A stretch of DNA of 64,000 nt from Streptomyces sindenensis (GTDB lineage: Bacteria; Actinomycetota; Actinomycetes; Streptomycetales; Streptomycetaceae): assembly GCF_014649035.1 (NCBI RefSeq), contig NZ_BMSG01000026.1:1-64000 (forward strand), in the 5' to 3' direction. The notes under the pieces were generated by a model. That model was not told the origin of the DNA. It made no database searches and saw nothing but the letters and a program-made list of their open reading frames with translations. Made by a program: the position numbers and the translations under genes. This document shows positions 43,723-52,351 of the stretch, one piece after another. Each line of letters starts with the position of its first letter. The first letter of the stretch is position 1.

Positions 43723-45321
43723 TCAGCGCATGCCGATGGTCTTCATGACCTTGAGCGCGCCGGTCAGCAGGTCGGCCCAGGTTTCGGGGGAGATGCGGGC
43801 CGGGGGGTAGAACCCCTGGAGGCGTTGGTGGGCGATGGTCTGGGGTTCGGTGTACTTGAGGATGCCGTCGGCGCCGTGGCGGCGGCCGAGGCCGGAGTCG
43901 CCCATGCCGCCCATGGGCGCGTCGATGCTCCCCCAGGCGGCGGCGAAGGCTTCGTTGACGTTGACGGTTCCGGCGTGGACGCGGGCGGCGACGGCGCGGC
44001 CGCGGGCTCCGTTGCGGGACCAGACGCTGGCGTTGAGGCCGTAGGAGGTGGCGTTGGCGAGGGCGACGGCCTCGTCGGCATCCCGGTAGGTGTAGATGGA
44101 GACGACCGGGCCGAAGGTCTCGTGGTCGTACAGGGCCATGTCGGGGGTGACGTCGGTGAGGACGGTCGGTTCGTGGAAGAGGGGGCCGAGGTCGGGCCGC
44201 GCGTTGCCGCCGGCGAGGACGGTGGCTCCCTTGGCGACGGCGTCGCCGACGTGCTCGGTGACGGTCTTCAGCTGGGCGGGGGTGGTGAGGCTGCCGACGT
44301 CCATGCCGTAGTCGTAGGCCGCGCCGATGGTGAGCTTCTTCGTGCGGGCGGTGAACGCGGCGATGAACTCGTCGCGGATGGATTCGGCGACGTACAGGCG
44401 CTCGACGGAGACGCAGAGCTGTCCGGCGGAGGGGAAGCAGGCGTTGACGGCGCCTTCGGCGGCCTTCTCGATGTCGGCGTCGTCGAGGACGATCATCGGG
44501 TTCTTGCCGCCGAGTTCGAGGGAGGCGCCGATGAGGCGCCTGCCGGCGTCGGCGGCGATCCGGCGGCCGGTGGCGGTGGAGCCGGTGAACATCATGTAGT
44601 CGGCGTTGTCCATCAGGGGGGTGCCGATGGAGCTGCCGCGGCCGATGACCATCTGCCATACGTCGCGGGGGAGTCCGGCCTCGTGCATGAGGTCCATGGA
44701 CCACAGGGCGGTCAGCGCGGTCTGGGTGTCGGGCTTCTGGACGACGGCGTTCCCGGCCATGAGGGCGGCGATGGTGTCGCTGGCGGCCATGCTGAGGGGG
44801 TAGTTCCAGGGGGAGATGACGGTGACGACGCCCTTGGGGTGACGCAGCTCGGTGGTGTGGGTGAGCAGGGGGATCGCACCGTGGCGGCGCTTGGGGGAGA
44901 GGTACTTGGCCGCGTTGCGGGCGTAGTAGCGCGAGACGATGCCGATGTCCACGACTTCGAGGTGGGCGTCGCGGCGGGTCTTGCCGTTCTCGGCCTGCAT
45001 CAGGTCGAGCGCTTCGTCCCGGCGGTTGAGGACGAGGTCGTGGTAGCGCAGCAGGATCTTCCTGCGCTCGCTCAAGGGGGTGGCGGCCCAGGCCTTCTGT
45101 GCGATGCGGGCCCGCCTGAACGCGGCTTCGACGTCCTCGGGCGTCGAGGTGGGGAGGTCGGCGAGGGGGAGGCCGGTGTAGGGGGCGGTGGTGGCGACGC
45201 GTGCGGCGTCCGGCGCGGCGGAGACGAGCGCGGTCAGGTGCCCGAGCAGCGCCGGGGTGATGGACGCCGGCAGGGCCGGGCCGTGGTTGGCGGTGGGGCG
45301 GGTGGCGTGTTCGGTGGCCAT
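43723..45321 (-). CDS. succinate-semialdehyde dehydrogenase-type aldehyde dehydrogenase
   Basis: A 532-residue NAD(P)-dependent aldehyde dehydrogenase most like the actinobacterial GabD2 succinate-semialdehyde dehydrogenases. Visible landmarks are SPWNYPLSM (cofactor binding), FTGSTATGR, the catalytic Glu in LELGGKNP and the catalytic Cys in SAGQLCVSVERL, plus HETFGPVV near the C-terminus. Length is normal for this branch, which has an N-terminal extension. Exact aldehyde specificity cannot be read from sequence. The start at 45321 has GAGGAG upstream and lies 14 bp after the decarboxylase-like gene, so the two are cotranscribed. Confidence 0.88.
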   Translation of the reverse strand: MATEHATRPTANHGPALPASITPALLGHLTALVSAAPDAARVATTAPYTGLPLADLPTSTPEDVEAAFRRARIAQKAWAATPLSERRKILLRYHDLVLNRRDEALDLMQAENGKTRRDAHLEVVDIGIVSRYYARNAAKYLSPKRRHGAIPLLTHTTELRHPKGVVTVISPWNYPLSMAASDTIAALMAGNAVVQKPDTQTALTALWSMDLMHEAGLPRDVWQMVIGRGSSIGTPLMDNADYMMFTGSTATGRRIAADAGRRLIGASLELGGKNPMIVLDDADIEKAAEGAVNACFPSAGQLCVSVERLYVAESIRDEFIAAFTARTKKLTIGAAYDYGMDVGSLTTPAQLKTVTEHVGDAVAKGATVLAGGNARPDLGPLFHEPTVLTDVTPDMALYDHETFGPVVSIYTYRDADEAVALANATSYGLNASVWSRNGARGRAVAARVHAGTVNVNEAFAAAWGSIDAPMGGMGDSGLGRRHGADGILKYTEPQTIAHQRLQGFYPPARISPETWADLLTGALKVMKTIGMR

Positions 45322-45335
45322 GGCGGGGCTCCTCG

Positions 45336-46262
45336 CTACTTGTTCCGGCTCGGGACCGAGGTGGGGACCGGCATGTGGAGCGCGGCCTGGCCCTCGGTCA
45401 TGACGTCGAACTGGATGGTCCGCTTCGGCTTGAGCGAGCGCAGATCGTCGGACATGCGGCCCTCGCCGAGCTGGAGGGTGACGTCGCGGGTGCTGCGCGT
45501 GGTGCCGGCGTTGAGTACGTTGGTCTGGTTCAGGGTGGAGTGCCAGCCGCCGTTGATCTTCGTGTACGAGGTGAGCGAGCCGACGCGCTCGCCGCTCACG
45601 TACGCCCTCTGGGTGGGGGTGGCCGCCGAGAACGCCAGATCGACTCCGCCGGCGTCGTTGGCCACGCGGGCGGTGGTCCGGCGGTCGTTGATGTCGACGT
45701 CGAGGTCGGTGACCCACTTGGGGAAACCGTAGCCGTCGTGGCCGCGGACCTGCGCGATGTCCGAATTCACGGGCAGGGACAGGACGTAGGCGTCGAGGTG
45801 TTCGTTCTTCAGGCCGGTGACGAGGTCGAAGAAGCCGAGCTTTCCGTGCCGGGCGGGCTTCACGGCGATGCCGACCGTGGCTTCGGTGTAGAAGTCGATG
45901 TCGCACACGTCGTACCGGAAGAACATCACCGAGACGAGTCCGAGCCCGGGCGCGATCTCCAGTGGCGAGAGTTCCTCGGGCAGGCGGGTGCGGATCGCCT
46001 TCGACGGGACGAGCATCGTGAGGCGGGCCGTGGACATCGTGTAGTAGAAGTTCGGGGTGAGCGTCGGGCCGATCGGGGAGTCGACCTTGGTCTTGGGGAG
46101 CCGGCGGAAGAAGTCCACGCCGCTGACGCGCGGATCGCGGGCGATCGCTTCCAGGTCGGGGTCCATCCGGTACCGGTCGTACAGCCCGCCCTCGGGGACG
46201 GTGACCTCGCGGCCTCCCAGATCGACCTTGACGGTGTTCTGGTTCTGCGGTGTTGAAGACAT
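45336..46262 (-). CDS. acetoacetate decarboxylase-family protein
   Basis: A 308-residue protein of the acetoacetate decarboxylase fold. Matching segments are LTPNFYYTMSTARLTMLVPS, GLGLVSVMFFRYDVCDIDFY and HDGYGFPKWVTDLDVD, whose Lys is a candidate Schiff-base residue. Many members do not decarboxylate acetoacetate but act on other oxo-acids or aldol products, so the reaction is open. It is the first gene of a two-gene unit with the aldehyde dehydrogenase. One operator lies 53 bp upstream, with a second degenerate one nearby. Confidence 0.75.
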   Translation of the reverse strand: MSSTPQNQNTVKVDLGGREVTVPEGGLYDRYRMDPDLEAIARDPRVSGVDFFRRLPKTKVDSPIGPTLTPNFYYTMSTARLTMLVPSKAIRTRLPEELSPLEIAPGLGLVSVMFFRYDVCDIDFYTEATVGIAVKPARHGKLGFFDLVTGLKNEHLDAYVLSLPVNSDIAQVRGHDGYGFPKWVTDLDVDINDRRTTARVANDAGGVDLAFSAATPTQRAYVSGERVGSLTSYTKINGGWHSTLNQTNVLNAGTTRSTRDVTLQLGEGRMSDDLRSLKPKRTIQFDVMTEGQAALHMPVPTSVPSRNK

Positions 46263-46315
46263 GGTGCGGGTTCCTCTCACGTTGGCGATGTCCGCCCGGC
46301 GGACGGCAGGGGGGT

Positions 46316-46334
46316 ATGTTTGCATTGTCAACAT
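46316..46334. promoter_or_regulatory. operator 3, ATGT-N11-ACAT, upstream of the decarboxylase-like gene
   Basis: ATGTTTGCATTGTCAACAT. A degenerate partner, ATGTCCGCCCGGCGGACGG, starts 28 bp away at 46288, close to the start codon. Confidence 0.7.
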
Positions 46335-46394
46335 TCGGGCGTGGTGAGGCCCGGGGAATGTCGGCAGCAGGGGGTGGGGGAGCAGGGGTGCTGC

Positions 46395-47639
46395 TCAGGC
46401 TGCGCCCCGGGGCCCGGTCAGCCAGGCGCGGTAGCGGCGCAGGGCGGTGCGCTGCTTGCGCTGTTCGGCGATCAGGGCGATCGCCGGGTGGGTGCCGGGC
46501 CTGGGGCTGCTGCCGCGGGCGAGGCGGCGCATCTGGTGGCGGACCTGCGCCATGCTCGCGGCGGAGGCGAGGGCCTTGTCGGACCACGTCACCGGGCGCA
46601 TCCGGCGGTCCGCCTCACGGCCGCCGTGCCAGCGGTGGGGCAGATCGGGCGTGACGGCGAGCGCGGTGCCCATGCCGATGACGGCGACGCCGCTGTCGAG
46701 GACCCTGTCGGCTGTCGCGCGCCTGGTGATGCCGCCGGTGAGCATCAGCGGGACCGGGCTCGTGGTGACCAGGTCCCTGGCCAGGTCCAGGAAGTAGGCC
46801 TCGCGGGCCTGGGTGCGGGTGTCGGTGGACCGGCCGGTCATGGCGGGGCTCTCGTAGCTGCCGCCGGAGAGTTCGACCAGGTCGACGCCGAGGGGTTCGA
46901 GCATCGCGATGACCTGGCGGGCGTCCTCGGCGTCGAATCCGCCGCGCTGGAAGTCGGCGGAGTTCAGCTTGACCGCGACCGCGAAGGACGGTGAGACGGC
47001 GGCCCGTACGGCGCGGACGGTGTCGAGCAGCATGCGGGCGCGGTTCTCCAGCGAGCCGCCCCAGTGGTCGGTGCGCTGGTTGACCAGAGGGGAGAGGAAC
47101 TGTGACAGCAGGTAGCCGTGTGCGGCGTGGATCTCGACGCCGTCGAAGCCGGCCTTCTCGGCGCGGTGGGCGGTCACCGCGTACCGGGTCACCGTTTCGT
47201 CGATCTGCTGCGCGGTCATGGCGGTGGGCCGGCCGAACCGGCTGCTGTGCTTGCCCAGGCTGACGCCGATGTCGGACGGGCCCCAGACGACTCCGGGCAT
47301 GCCGGAGGCGACCTGACGGCCGGGGTGGTTGATCTGCATCCATATCGCGCCGCCGCCGGACTTGCCCGCCTCCGCCCATTCGGCGAACGGCTTGAGCGGC
47401 GCGTGCTCGTCGAGCACGACGCCGGCGGGGCCGGTGAGGGCCTCGGCGTGGACCATGACGTTGCCGGTGATCAGCAGCCCCGTGCCGCCGGCCGCCCACT
47501 GCCGGTACAGCGTGAACAACTGCTCGTCGGGCAACTGGCCGTCGCCGGCCATGTTCTCCTCCATCGCCGCCTTCGCGATCCGGTTCTTCAGTACCTGCCC
47601 GGAGCGCAGAGGCAGCGGTGAGAACAGCTCGCCGGTCAT
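46395..47639 (-). CDS. NADH:flavin oxidoreductase, Old Yellow Enzyme family
   Basis: A 414-residue FMN-dependent TIM-barrel ene-reductase. Visible landmarks are LKNRIAKAAMEENMA (FMN contact), HPGRQV, the substrate-binding HAAHGYLLSQFLSP, NQRTDHWGGSLENR and VIGMGTALAVTP (phosphate site). Old Yellow Enzymes reduce activated C=C bonds of enones and some quinones. The tail beyond residue 350 is basic and helical. The ATG at 47639 is preceded by an AGAGAGG-type site. Two operators lie upstream, shared with the divergent membrane-protein gene. Confidence 0.9.
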   Translation of the reverse strand: MTGELFSPLPLRSGQVLKNRIAKAAMEENMAGDGQLPDEQLFTLYRQWAAGGTGLLITGNVMVHAEALTGPAGVVLDEHAPLKPFAEWAEAGKSGGGAIWMQINHPGRQVASGMPGVVWGPSDIGVSLGKHSSRFGRPTAMTAQQIDETVTRYAVTAHRAEKAGFDGVEIHAAHGYLLSQFLSPLVNQRTDHWGGSLENRARMLLDTVRAVRAAVSPSFAVAVKLNSADFQRGGFDAEDARQVIAMLEPLGVDLVELSGGSYESPAMTGRSTDTRTQAREAYFLDLARDLVTTSPVPLMLTGGITRRATADRVLDSGVAVIGMGTALAVTPDLPHRWHGGREADRRMRPVTWSDKALASAASMAQVRHQMRRLARGSSPRPGTHPAIALIAEQRKQRTALRRYRAWLTGPRGAA

Positions 47640-47670
47640 GTCGATCCTCTCTTCCTCTTGATCGCCTACG

Positions 47671-47689
47671 ATGTGTACACCACTCACAT
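47671..47689. promoter_or_regulatory. operator 4, ATGT-N11-ACAT, between divergent genes
   Basis: ATGTGTACACCACTCACAT, 32 bp from the oxidoreductase start codon. It pairs with operator 5 at 29-bp spacing. Confidence 0.65.
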
Positions 47690-47699
47690 TAGCCCATGA

Positions 47700-47718
47700 A
47701 TGTAATCAGCGTAAACAT
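47700..47718. promoter_or_regulatory. operator 5, ATGT-N11-ACAT, between divergent genes
   Basis: ATGTAATCAGCGTAAACAT, with the right arm extended to GTAAACATCG exactly as in operator 6. Confidence 0.7.
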
Positions 47719-47832
47719 CGAGTGGTGTGGAGTACGTCGCACCGGCCGGCAGCCGGGCGCGGCGGTCCGGCCGCCAGCCGTTCGGGCGCTTCCCGCCTGC
47801 GGGGCCCTCGGTCGTCCCGGACTGTGGAGACC

Positions 47833-48867
47833 ATGAAACAGAGCACCTTGTCCGAGGTGAAGAGTGCCGTCACCCCCCGGGCCACGCTCCTGGTGATCGG
47901 GGTCGTCGCCCTCCAACTGCTGTTCGTCGTCTCCTATGTGGGCGCGCTGCACGAGCCCAGGCTCAGGGACGTCGCCTTCGGAGTGGTGGCCCCGCCGGCC
48001 GCGGCCGAGCGGACGGTGCAGCGCCTGGACGGGTTGCCCGGCTCACCGCTGGACCCGCGCGCCCTGCCCGACGAGGCGGCCGCGCGGAAGCAGATCGAGA
48101 ACCGGGACATCGACGGTGCGCTCGTGGTGAACCCCGACGGCACCACCGACACCCTGCTCGTCGCCTCGGGCAGCGGCAAGGCCCTGGCCATCGCGCTGGG
48201 CTCGCTCACCGACAACGTGCTGGAGGCCGAGGGGCGTACCGCCCGCACGGTCGACGTGGCTCCCGCTTCCCCGCACGACTTCAACGGGCTGTCCTCGTTC
48301 TACCTGGTCATCGGTCTGTGCGTCGGCGCCTATCTGTGTGCGTCGATCCTCGCCATCAGCGCCGGGGCCCGTCCGGCCAACCCGACCCGCGCGGCCACCC
48401 GTCTCGGCACGATGGTGCTGGTCGCCCTCGTCGGCGGACTCGGTGGCGCGATCGTCGTCGGACCGATCCTGGGCGCTCTGCCGGGCAGCGTGTGGGCGCT
48501 TTGGGGGCTCGGCGCGCTGCTCGTCTTCGCCGTCGGCGCCGCGACACTCGCCCTCCAGGGGCTCTTCGGCGTCATCGGCATCGGCCTGGCGATCCTGCTC
48601 ATCGTGATCATGGGGAACCCGAGTGCCGGCGGGGCCTTTCCCGCGCCGATGCTGCCACCGTTCTGGGAAGCGATCGGCCCGGCCCTGCCCCCGGGGGCGG
48701 GCACCTGGGCGGCCCGCTCGATCTCCTACTTCGACGGCAACAGCATGACCTCGTTCCTGCTGGTGCTGTCGGCCTGGGCGGTCGCTGGAGTCGCCGTCAC
48801 CATGCTCGCCGCCGTACTGCGGCAGCGGCGCGCCACCGAGCCGAACTCGCCCGGGGAGACTTCATGA
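47833..48867 (+). CDS. multi-pass membrane protein, ABC-2/YhgE (DUF3533)-like
   Basis: A 344-residue membrane protein. There is one helix near the N-terminus (ATLLVIGVVALQLLFVVSYV), then an extracytoplasmic domain of about 120 residues, then five C-terminal helices. This 1+5 layout, and the pattern of an external domain starting with a sequence about cell-surface values (DVAFGVVAPP, GALVVNPDG), matches YhgE/Pip-type and ABC-2 permease-like proteins. No ATPase gene adjoins it. An export role within the electrophile regulon is an inference. GGAG precedes the ATG, and the stop codon overlaps the next start (ATGA). Confidence 0.75.
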   Translation: MKQSTLSEVKSAVTPRATLLVIGVVALQLLFVVSYVGALHEPRLRDVAFGVVAPPAAAERTVQRLDGLPGSPLDPRALPDEAAARKQIENRDIDGALVVNPDGTTDTLLVASGSGKALAIALGSLTDNVLEAEGRTARTVDVAPASPHDFNGLSSFYLVIGLCVGAYLCASILAISAGARPANPTRAATRLGTMVLVALVGGLGGAIVVGPILGALPGSVWALWGLGALLVFAVGAATLALQGLFGVIGIGLAILLIVIMGNPSAGGAFPAPMLPPFWEAIGPALPPGAGTWAARSISYFDGNSMTSFLLVLSAWAVAGVAVTMLAAVLRQRRATEPNSPGETS

Positions 48868-49577
48868 CGAAGGTGCTGTTCGTCGTGTCGGCGGCCGATC
48901 GCTGGACGCTGCGGGACGGGGAGGTCCACCCCTCGGGGTTCTGGGGCGAGGAACTGGCGATGCCCCACAAGATCTTCACCGAGGCGGGCTGGGAGACCAC
49001 TGTCGCGACGCCGGGCGGGAAGGTCCCGACGCTCGACCGGCTGAGCATGTCGTGGACGGCGGGGCGGCCGTCGAAGCTGCGCGCGGTGGCCGCGTACCTG
49101 GACGCCATCGACGCGCAGCTCAAGCATCCCCGGGTGCTGAGCGAGATCGATCCCGACGCGTTCGACGTCGTGTTCTACCCGGGCGGCCACGGCCCGATGG
49201 AGGATCTGCCCGTCGACCCGGTCTCCGGCGCCCTCCTGACCCGGGTCCTCGCCTCGGGCAAGCCGCTCGCGCTGCTGTGCCATGCGCCGGCGGCGGCGTT
49301 CGCCGCGAAGAACGAGGACGGGTCGTGGCCCTTCACGGGATACCGCATGACGGGCCTGTCGAACCTGGAGGAGAAGTTCAACAGTTTCGGCCGGAAGGCG
49401 ATCTGGCTGCTGGAGGACCGTCTGCGGGAGAGCGGGGCGGAGTACTCCAGGGCCCGTCTGCCGCTGCGGCCGTACATCGTCGTCGACCGCAATCTGTACA
49501 CGGGCCAGAACCCGCCGTCCTCCGAACGCCTTGCCCACCGCATCGTCGCCGATGTGAACGCGGCCGCGGCGCGTTAG
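48864..49577 (+). CDS. DJ-1/PfpI-family (type 1 glutamine amidotransferase-like) protein
   Basis: A 237-residue protein of the DJ-1/Hsp31 class. The nucleophile elbow is ALLCHAPAA (Cys within C-H-A-P), with VVFYPGGHGPMEDL upstream and GFWGEELAMPHKIF near the N-terminus providing the acidic partner. Members act as glyoxalase III, deglycase-like or chaperone proteins toward reactive carbonyls. It is coupled by a 4-bp overlap to the membrane-protein gene and therefore falls under operators 4 and 5. Confidence 0.85.
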   Translation: MTKVLFVVSAADRWTLRDGEVHPSGFWGEELAMPHKIFTEAGWETTVATPGGKVPTLDRLSMSWTAGRPSKLRAVAAYLDAIDAQLKHPRVLSEIDPDAFDVVFYPGGHGPMEDLPVDPVSGALLTRVLASGKPLALLCHAPAAAFAAKNEDGSWPFTGYRMTGLSNLEEKFNSFGRKAIWLLEDRLRESGAEYSRARLPLRPYIVVDRNLYTGQNPPSSERLAHRIVADVNAAAAR

Positions 49578-49852
49578 GGGGGACTGGTCCGGGTGCGGAC
49601 CCGGCCGGATCCGTACCGAACGCTTCGGCTGACACATCCGGGTCGCACGGCGGGGACCCCGCCGCGGCCGGACATCTCCTGTACGCCGACGGCAACGCGC
49701 CGGCCGGTCCGCGCGGAGAAGTGGGCGCCGTCGATCTTCGATGCCCGCTTCCCGCCGTGACGTCCGACGTCGGGCGGCCCCGAAGCCGATGCCCGTGACT
49801 CTCGCAGACGCGTCCGGCGTGCAGGCTCCTGAGGGCGTCGCGGGCCACCCCG

Positions 49853-49871
49853 ATGTTGACAGTGCATACTC
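49853..49871. promoter_or_regulatory. operator 7 (degenerate), upstream of the quinone reductase
   Basis: ATGTTGACAGTGCATACTC keeps the left arm but has ACTC for ACAT. It lies 28 bp before operator 6, mirroring the 29-bp spacing of the other pairs. TTGACA within it could double as a -35 hexamer. Confidence 0.45.
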
Positions 49872-49880
49872 CTCGATCTA

Positions 49881-49899
49881 ATGTGAGCATCGTAAACAT
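49881..49899. promoter_or_regulatory. operator 6, ATGT-N11-ACAT, upstream of the quinone reductase
   Basis: ATGTGAGCATCGTAAACAT, 39 bp before the start codon. Confidence 0.7.
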
Positions 49900-49937
49900 C
49901 GTGCGCGAGGCGCACGGCCCATGCGAAGGGAAGTGCC

Positions 49938-50906
49938 ATGAAGGCTGTATCGATCAAGGAACCGGGTGGCCCCGAGGTGCTGGAGTGGGTGGAGGTCGAG
50001 GACCCCGCGCCCGCGCCCGGCGAAGTGGTCATCGATGTGGTGGCCGGTGCCCTGAACCGGGCTGATGTCATGCAGCGCATGGGGCTCTACCCGCTCGCGC
50101 CGGGCACCTCGCCCCACCCGGGACTGGAGGTCTCCGGCCGCGTCAGCGCCCTCGGGGAAGGGGTCACCGGATGGCGGGTGGGCGACGAGGTCTGTGCCCT
50201 GCTCACCGGCGGCGGTTACGCGCAGAAGGTCGCCGTCCCCGCCGGACAACTGCTCACCGTCCCCGAGGGGATCGGTCTGGTGGAGGCGGCCGGACTTCCC
50301 GAGACCACCGCCACGGTCTGGTCCAACCTCGTCATGACCGCCGGCCTGAAGGCGGGCGAGACCGTTCTTGTGCACGGTGGTGCGGGCGGCGTGGGCACGA
50401 TGGCGATCCAGGTCGCCAAGGCGCTCGGCGCCCGGGTCGTCACCACGGTCGGCGGCCCGGAGAAGGCCGGCCGGGCGCGCGAGCTGGGCGCCGACGAGGC
50501 GATCGACTACCGGACCGATGACTTCGCCGACCACGGCCCCTACGACGTGATCCTCGATGTCATCGGCGGCGACTACCTCGAACGCAACGTCCGTTCGCTG
50601 GCCGCGGACGGCCGTCTGGTCGTCATCGGTCTGCAGAAGGGCCTGGAGGGCTCGCTCGACCTGGCCGAGATCGTCTTCAAGCGGGCGTCCGTGTACGGCA
50701 CCACGCTGCGCACCCGGTCGAAGGAGCAGAAGGCCGAGATCGTCGCCCAGGTGCAGCGGAACGTCTGGCCCCTGATCGAGAACGGCTCCGTCCAACTGGT
50801 CGTCGACCGGACCGTACCCATGGCCGACGCGGCCGAAGGGCACCGCCTCATGGAAGCCGGCGGCCATGTCGGCAAGATCCTCCTGGTCAACGAGGAGACC
50901 GGCTGA
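49938..50906 (+). CDS. MDR-family NAD(P)H:quinone oxidoreductase
   Basis: A 322-residue medium-chain dehydrogenase/reductase without the zinc ligands of alcohol dehydrogenases, most like the quinone reductase (PIG3/QorA) branch. Landmarks are NRADVMQRMGLYPLAPG, the Rossmann motif VHGGAGGVGTMAIQVAKALG, and the C-terminal VVDRTVPMADAAEGHRLME. These enzymes reduce quinones with NADPH. GAAGGGAAG precedes the ATG. It is placed in the TetR regulon by operators 6 and 7. Confidence 0.9.
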   Translation: MKAVSIKEPGGPEVLEWVEVEDPAPAPGEVVIDVVAGALNRADVMQRMGLYPLAPGTSPHPGLEVSGRVSALGEGVTGWRVGDEVCALLTGGGYAQKVAVPAGQLLTVPEGIGLVEAAGLPETTATVWSNLVMTAGLKAGETVLVHGGAGGVGTMAIQVAKALGARVVTTVGGPEKAGRARELGADEAIDYRTDDFADHGPYDVILDVIGGDYLERNVRSLAADGRLVVIGLQKGLEGSLDLAEIVFKRASVYGTTLRTRSKEQKAEIVAQVQRNVWPLIENGSVQLVVDRTVPMADAAEGHRLMEAGGHVGKILLVNEETG

Positions 50907-51114
50907 CGAGGGGCGGGCCGCGGCTCAGGGGAGTCACCGGGGGATGAGCGCCTGGCCGGGTTCCGCGCCGGTTGCGGGGGACGAAGGGGGCGCAAAGGAT
51001 GGAACCGCTCATTGCCGTCCGGGGTGTGCACCGCTTCGACGGCCGGCACTTCAGCGGGCGGCCGACAGGGCCGCGCCCACCGGGCACACCGCGTGCCCAC
51101 GACAGGGAGTCGAC

Positions 51115-52089
51115 ATGACCGAGCTACCCCCTCCGATCACCCCCTACCTGGAACCGGCGGCGAAGGAGCTGTGCGAGGCCACGGACCCGCATCCGCGGAT
51201 CTACGAGGTCCCCCCGGAGAAGGGCCGCGACATCCTGCTCGGTCTGCAGAGCGACGCCGGTGTGCCCCGCCCCGACGTCGACGAGGAGTGGGTCGACGTG
51301 GACGCGGGCCAGTGGGGCACCGTCCGCACCCGGATCATCCGGCCCAAGGGGGCCACCGGGCCGCTGCCGGTGGTGTTCTACATCCACGGCGCCGGCTGGG
51401 TCTTCGGCGACGACAAGACCCACGACCGCCTGTTCCGCGAACTCGCCGTCGGCGCCGGGGCGGCCGGGGTCTTTCCCGTCTACGACCGGGCGCCCGAGGC
51501 CAAGTACCCCACCCAGGTCGAGCAGAACTACGCCGTGGGCCAGTGGGTCCTGGAGCACGGCGCGGAGCACGGACTGGACACCTCGCGGATCGCGGTCACC
51601 GGCGAGTCGGTGGGCGGCTGCATGTCGGCGGTGTTCGCGCTGATGAACAAGGAGCGCGGGGGCATCGACCTCAAGGCCCAGGTCCTGCTGTACCCGGTCA
51701 CCGACGCCGACTTCAACACCCCCTCCTACCTCCAGTTCGCCGAGGGCTACTACCTGACCCGCGACGGTATGAAGTGGTTCTGGGACGCCTACATCGGCAA
51801 CCCCGCCCACCGCGCCGAGGTGTACGCCGCGCCCCTGAAGGCCACCCTGGACCAGCTTCGGGGCCTGCCGACCACGCTGGTCATCACCGACGAGGCCGAC
51901 GTCCTGCGCGACGAGGGCGAGAAGTACGCCAACCGGCTGCGCGAGGCCGGCGTGGACGTGACCTCCGTCCGGGTGGCGGGCATGGTCCACGACTTCCTCC
52001 TCCTGGACAGCCTGCGCGACACCCGCGCCGCGAACGTCGCCCGCACCCTCGCCGTCGACGCCCTCAACAAGGCCCTGCACGACGACTGA
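51115..52089 (+). CDS. alpha/beta hydrolase, hormone-sensitive-lipase-type esterase
   Basis: A 324-residue esterase/lipase. Landmarks are the oxyanion motif YIHGAGWVFG, the nucleophile motif TGESVGGCMS, the acid in ITDEADVLRDEG and the His in GMVHDFLLLD. These match the HSL-like (acetyl-hydrolase) group, usually active on short acyl esters. The oxyanion motif is HGAG rather than HGGG, a minor variation. No signal peptide is seen. GACAGGGAG precedes the ATG. It lies 208 bp after the quinone reductase and no operator of the TetR type is visible before it. Confidence 0.88.
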   Translation: MTELPPPITPYLEPAAKELCEATDPHPRIYEVPPEKGRDILLGLQSDAGVPRPDVDEEWVDVDAGQWGTVRTRIIRPKGATGPLPVVFYIHGAGWVFGDDKTHDRLFRELAVGAGAAGVFPVYDRAPEAKYPTQVEQNYAVGQWVLEHGAEHGLDTSRIAVTGESVGGCMSAVFALMNKERGGIDLKAQVLLYPVTDADFNTPSYLQFAEGYYLTRDGMKWFWDAYIGNPAHRAEVYAAPLKATLDQLRGLPTTLVITDEADVLRDEGEKYANRLREAGVDVTSVRVAGMVHDFLLLDSLRDTRAANVARTLAVDALNKALHDD

Positions 52090-52351
52090 GGCGTCCTGTC
52101 GTCGGACCCGGCCACCTTTCACGAGTACGCCGTGGACGGCTGCGGGCACGGCCGGGCCGACGCCGCCGAGCACGCTGATTGCCGCACGGAATACCCCGTG
52201 GCCAGGAGGGAACCGAAGTCGGGGCCGAGTCCGGGAACAGCGGGCCCGGCGGGCGCGGTTGCACGGACCGAGGGGCCGAGCCTCACAAGTACGGCATGTC
52301 CGCCGCGCGAGCTCGGAGCACCCCGACCCGACTCCGTGGAAGGACCTCTTC

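Larger units (their letters stand above)
49578..49937. promoter_or_regulatory. intergenic region before the quinone reductase
   Basis: A 360-bp gap. A small hairpin (GGTCCG/CGGACC, 49586-49601) just after the DJ-1 stop may be a weak terminator. Operators 6 and 7 lie near the right end. The remainder shows nothing recognisable. Confidence 0.5.

Noticed and set aside
45375..46256. Plus-strand open frame opposite the decarboxylase-like gene
   Set aside because: It is antisense to a clear enzyme gene, low in complexity and without a recognisable product.
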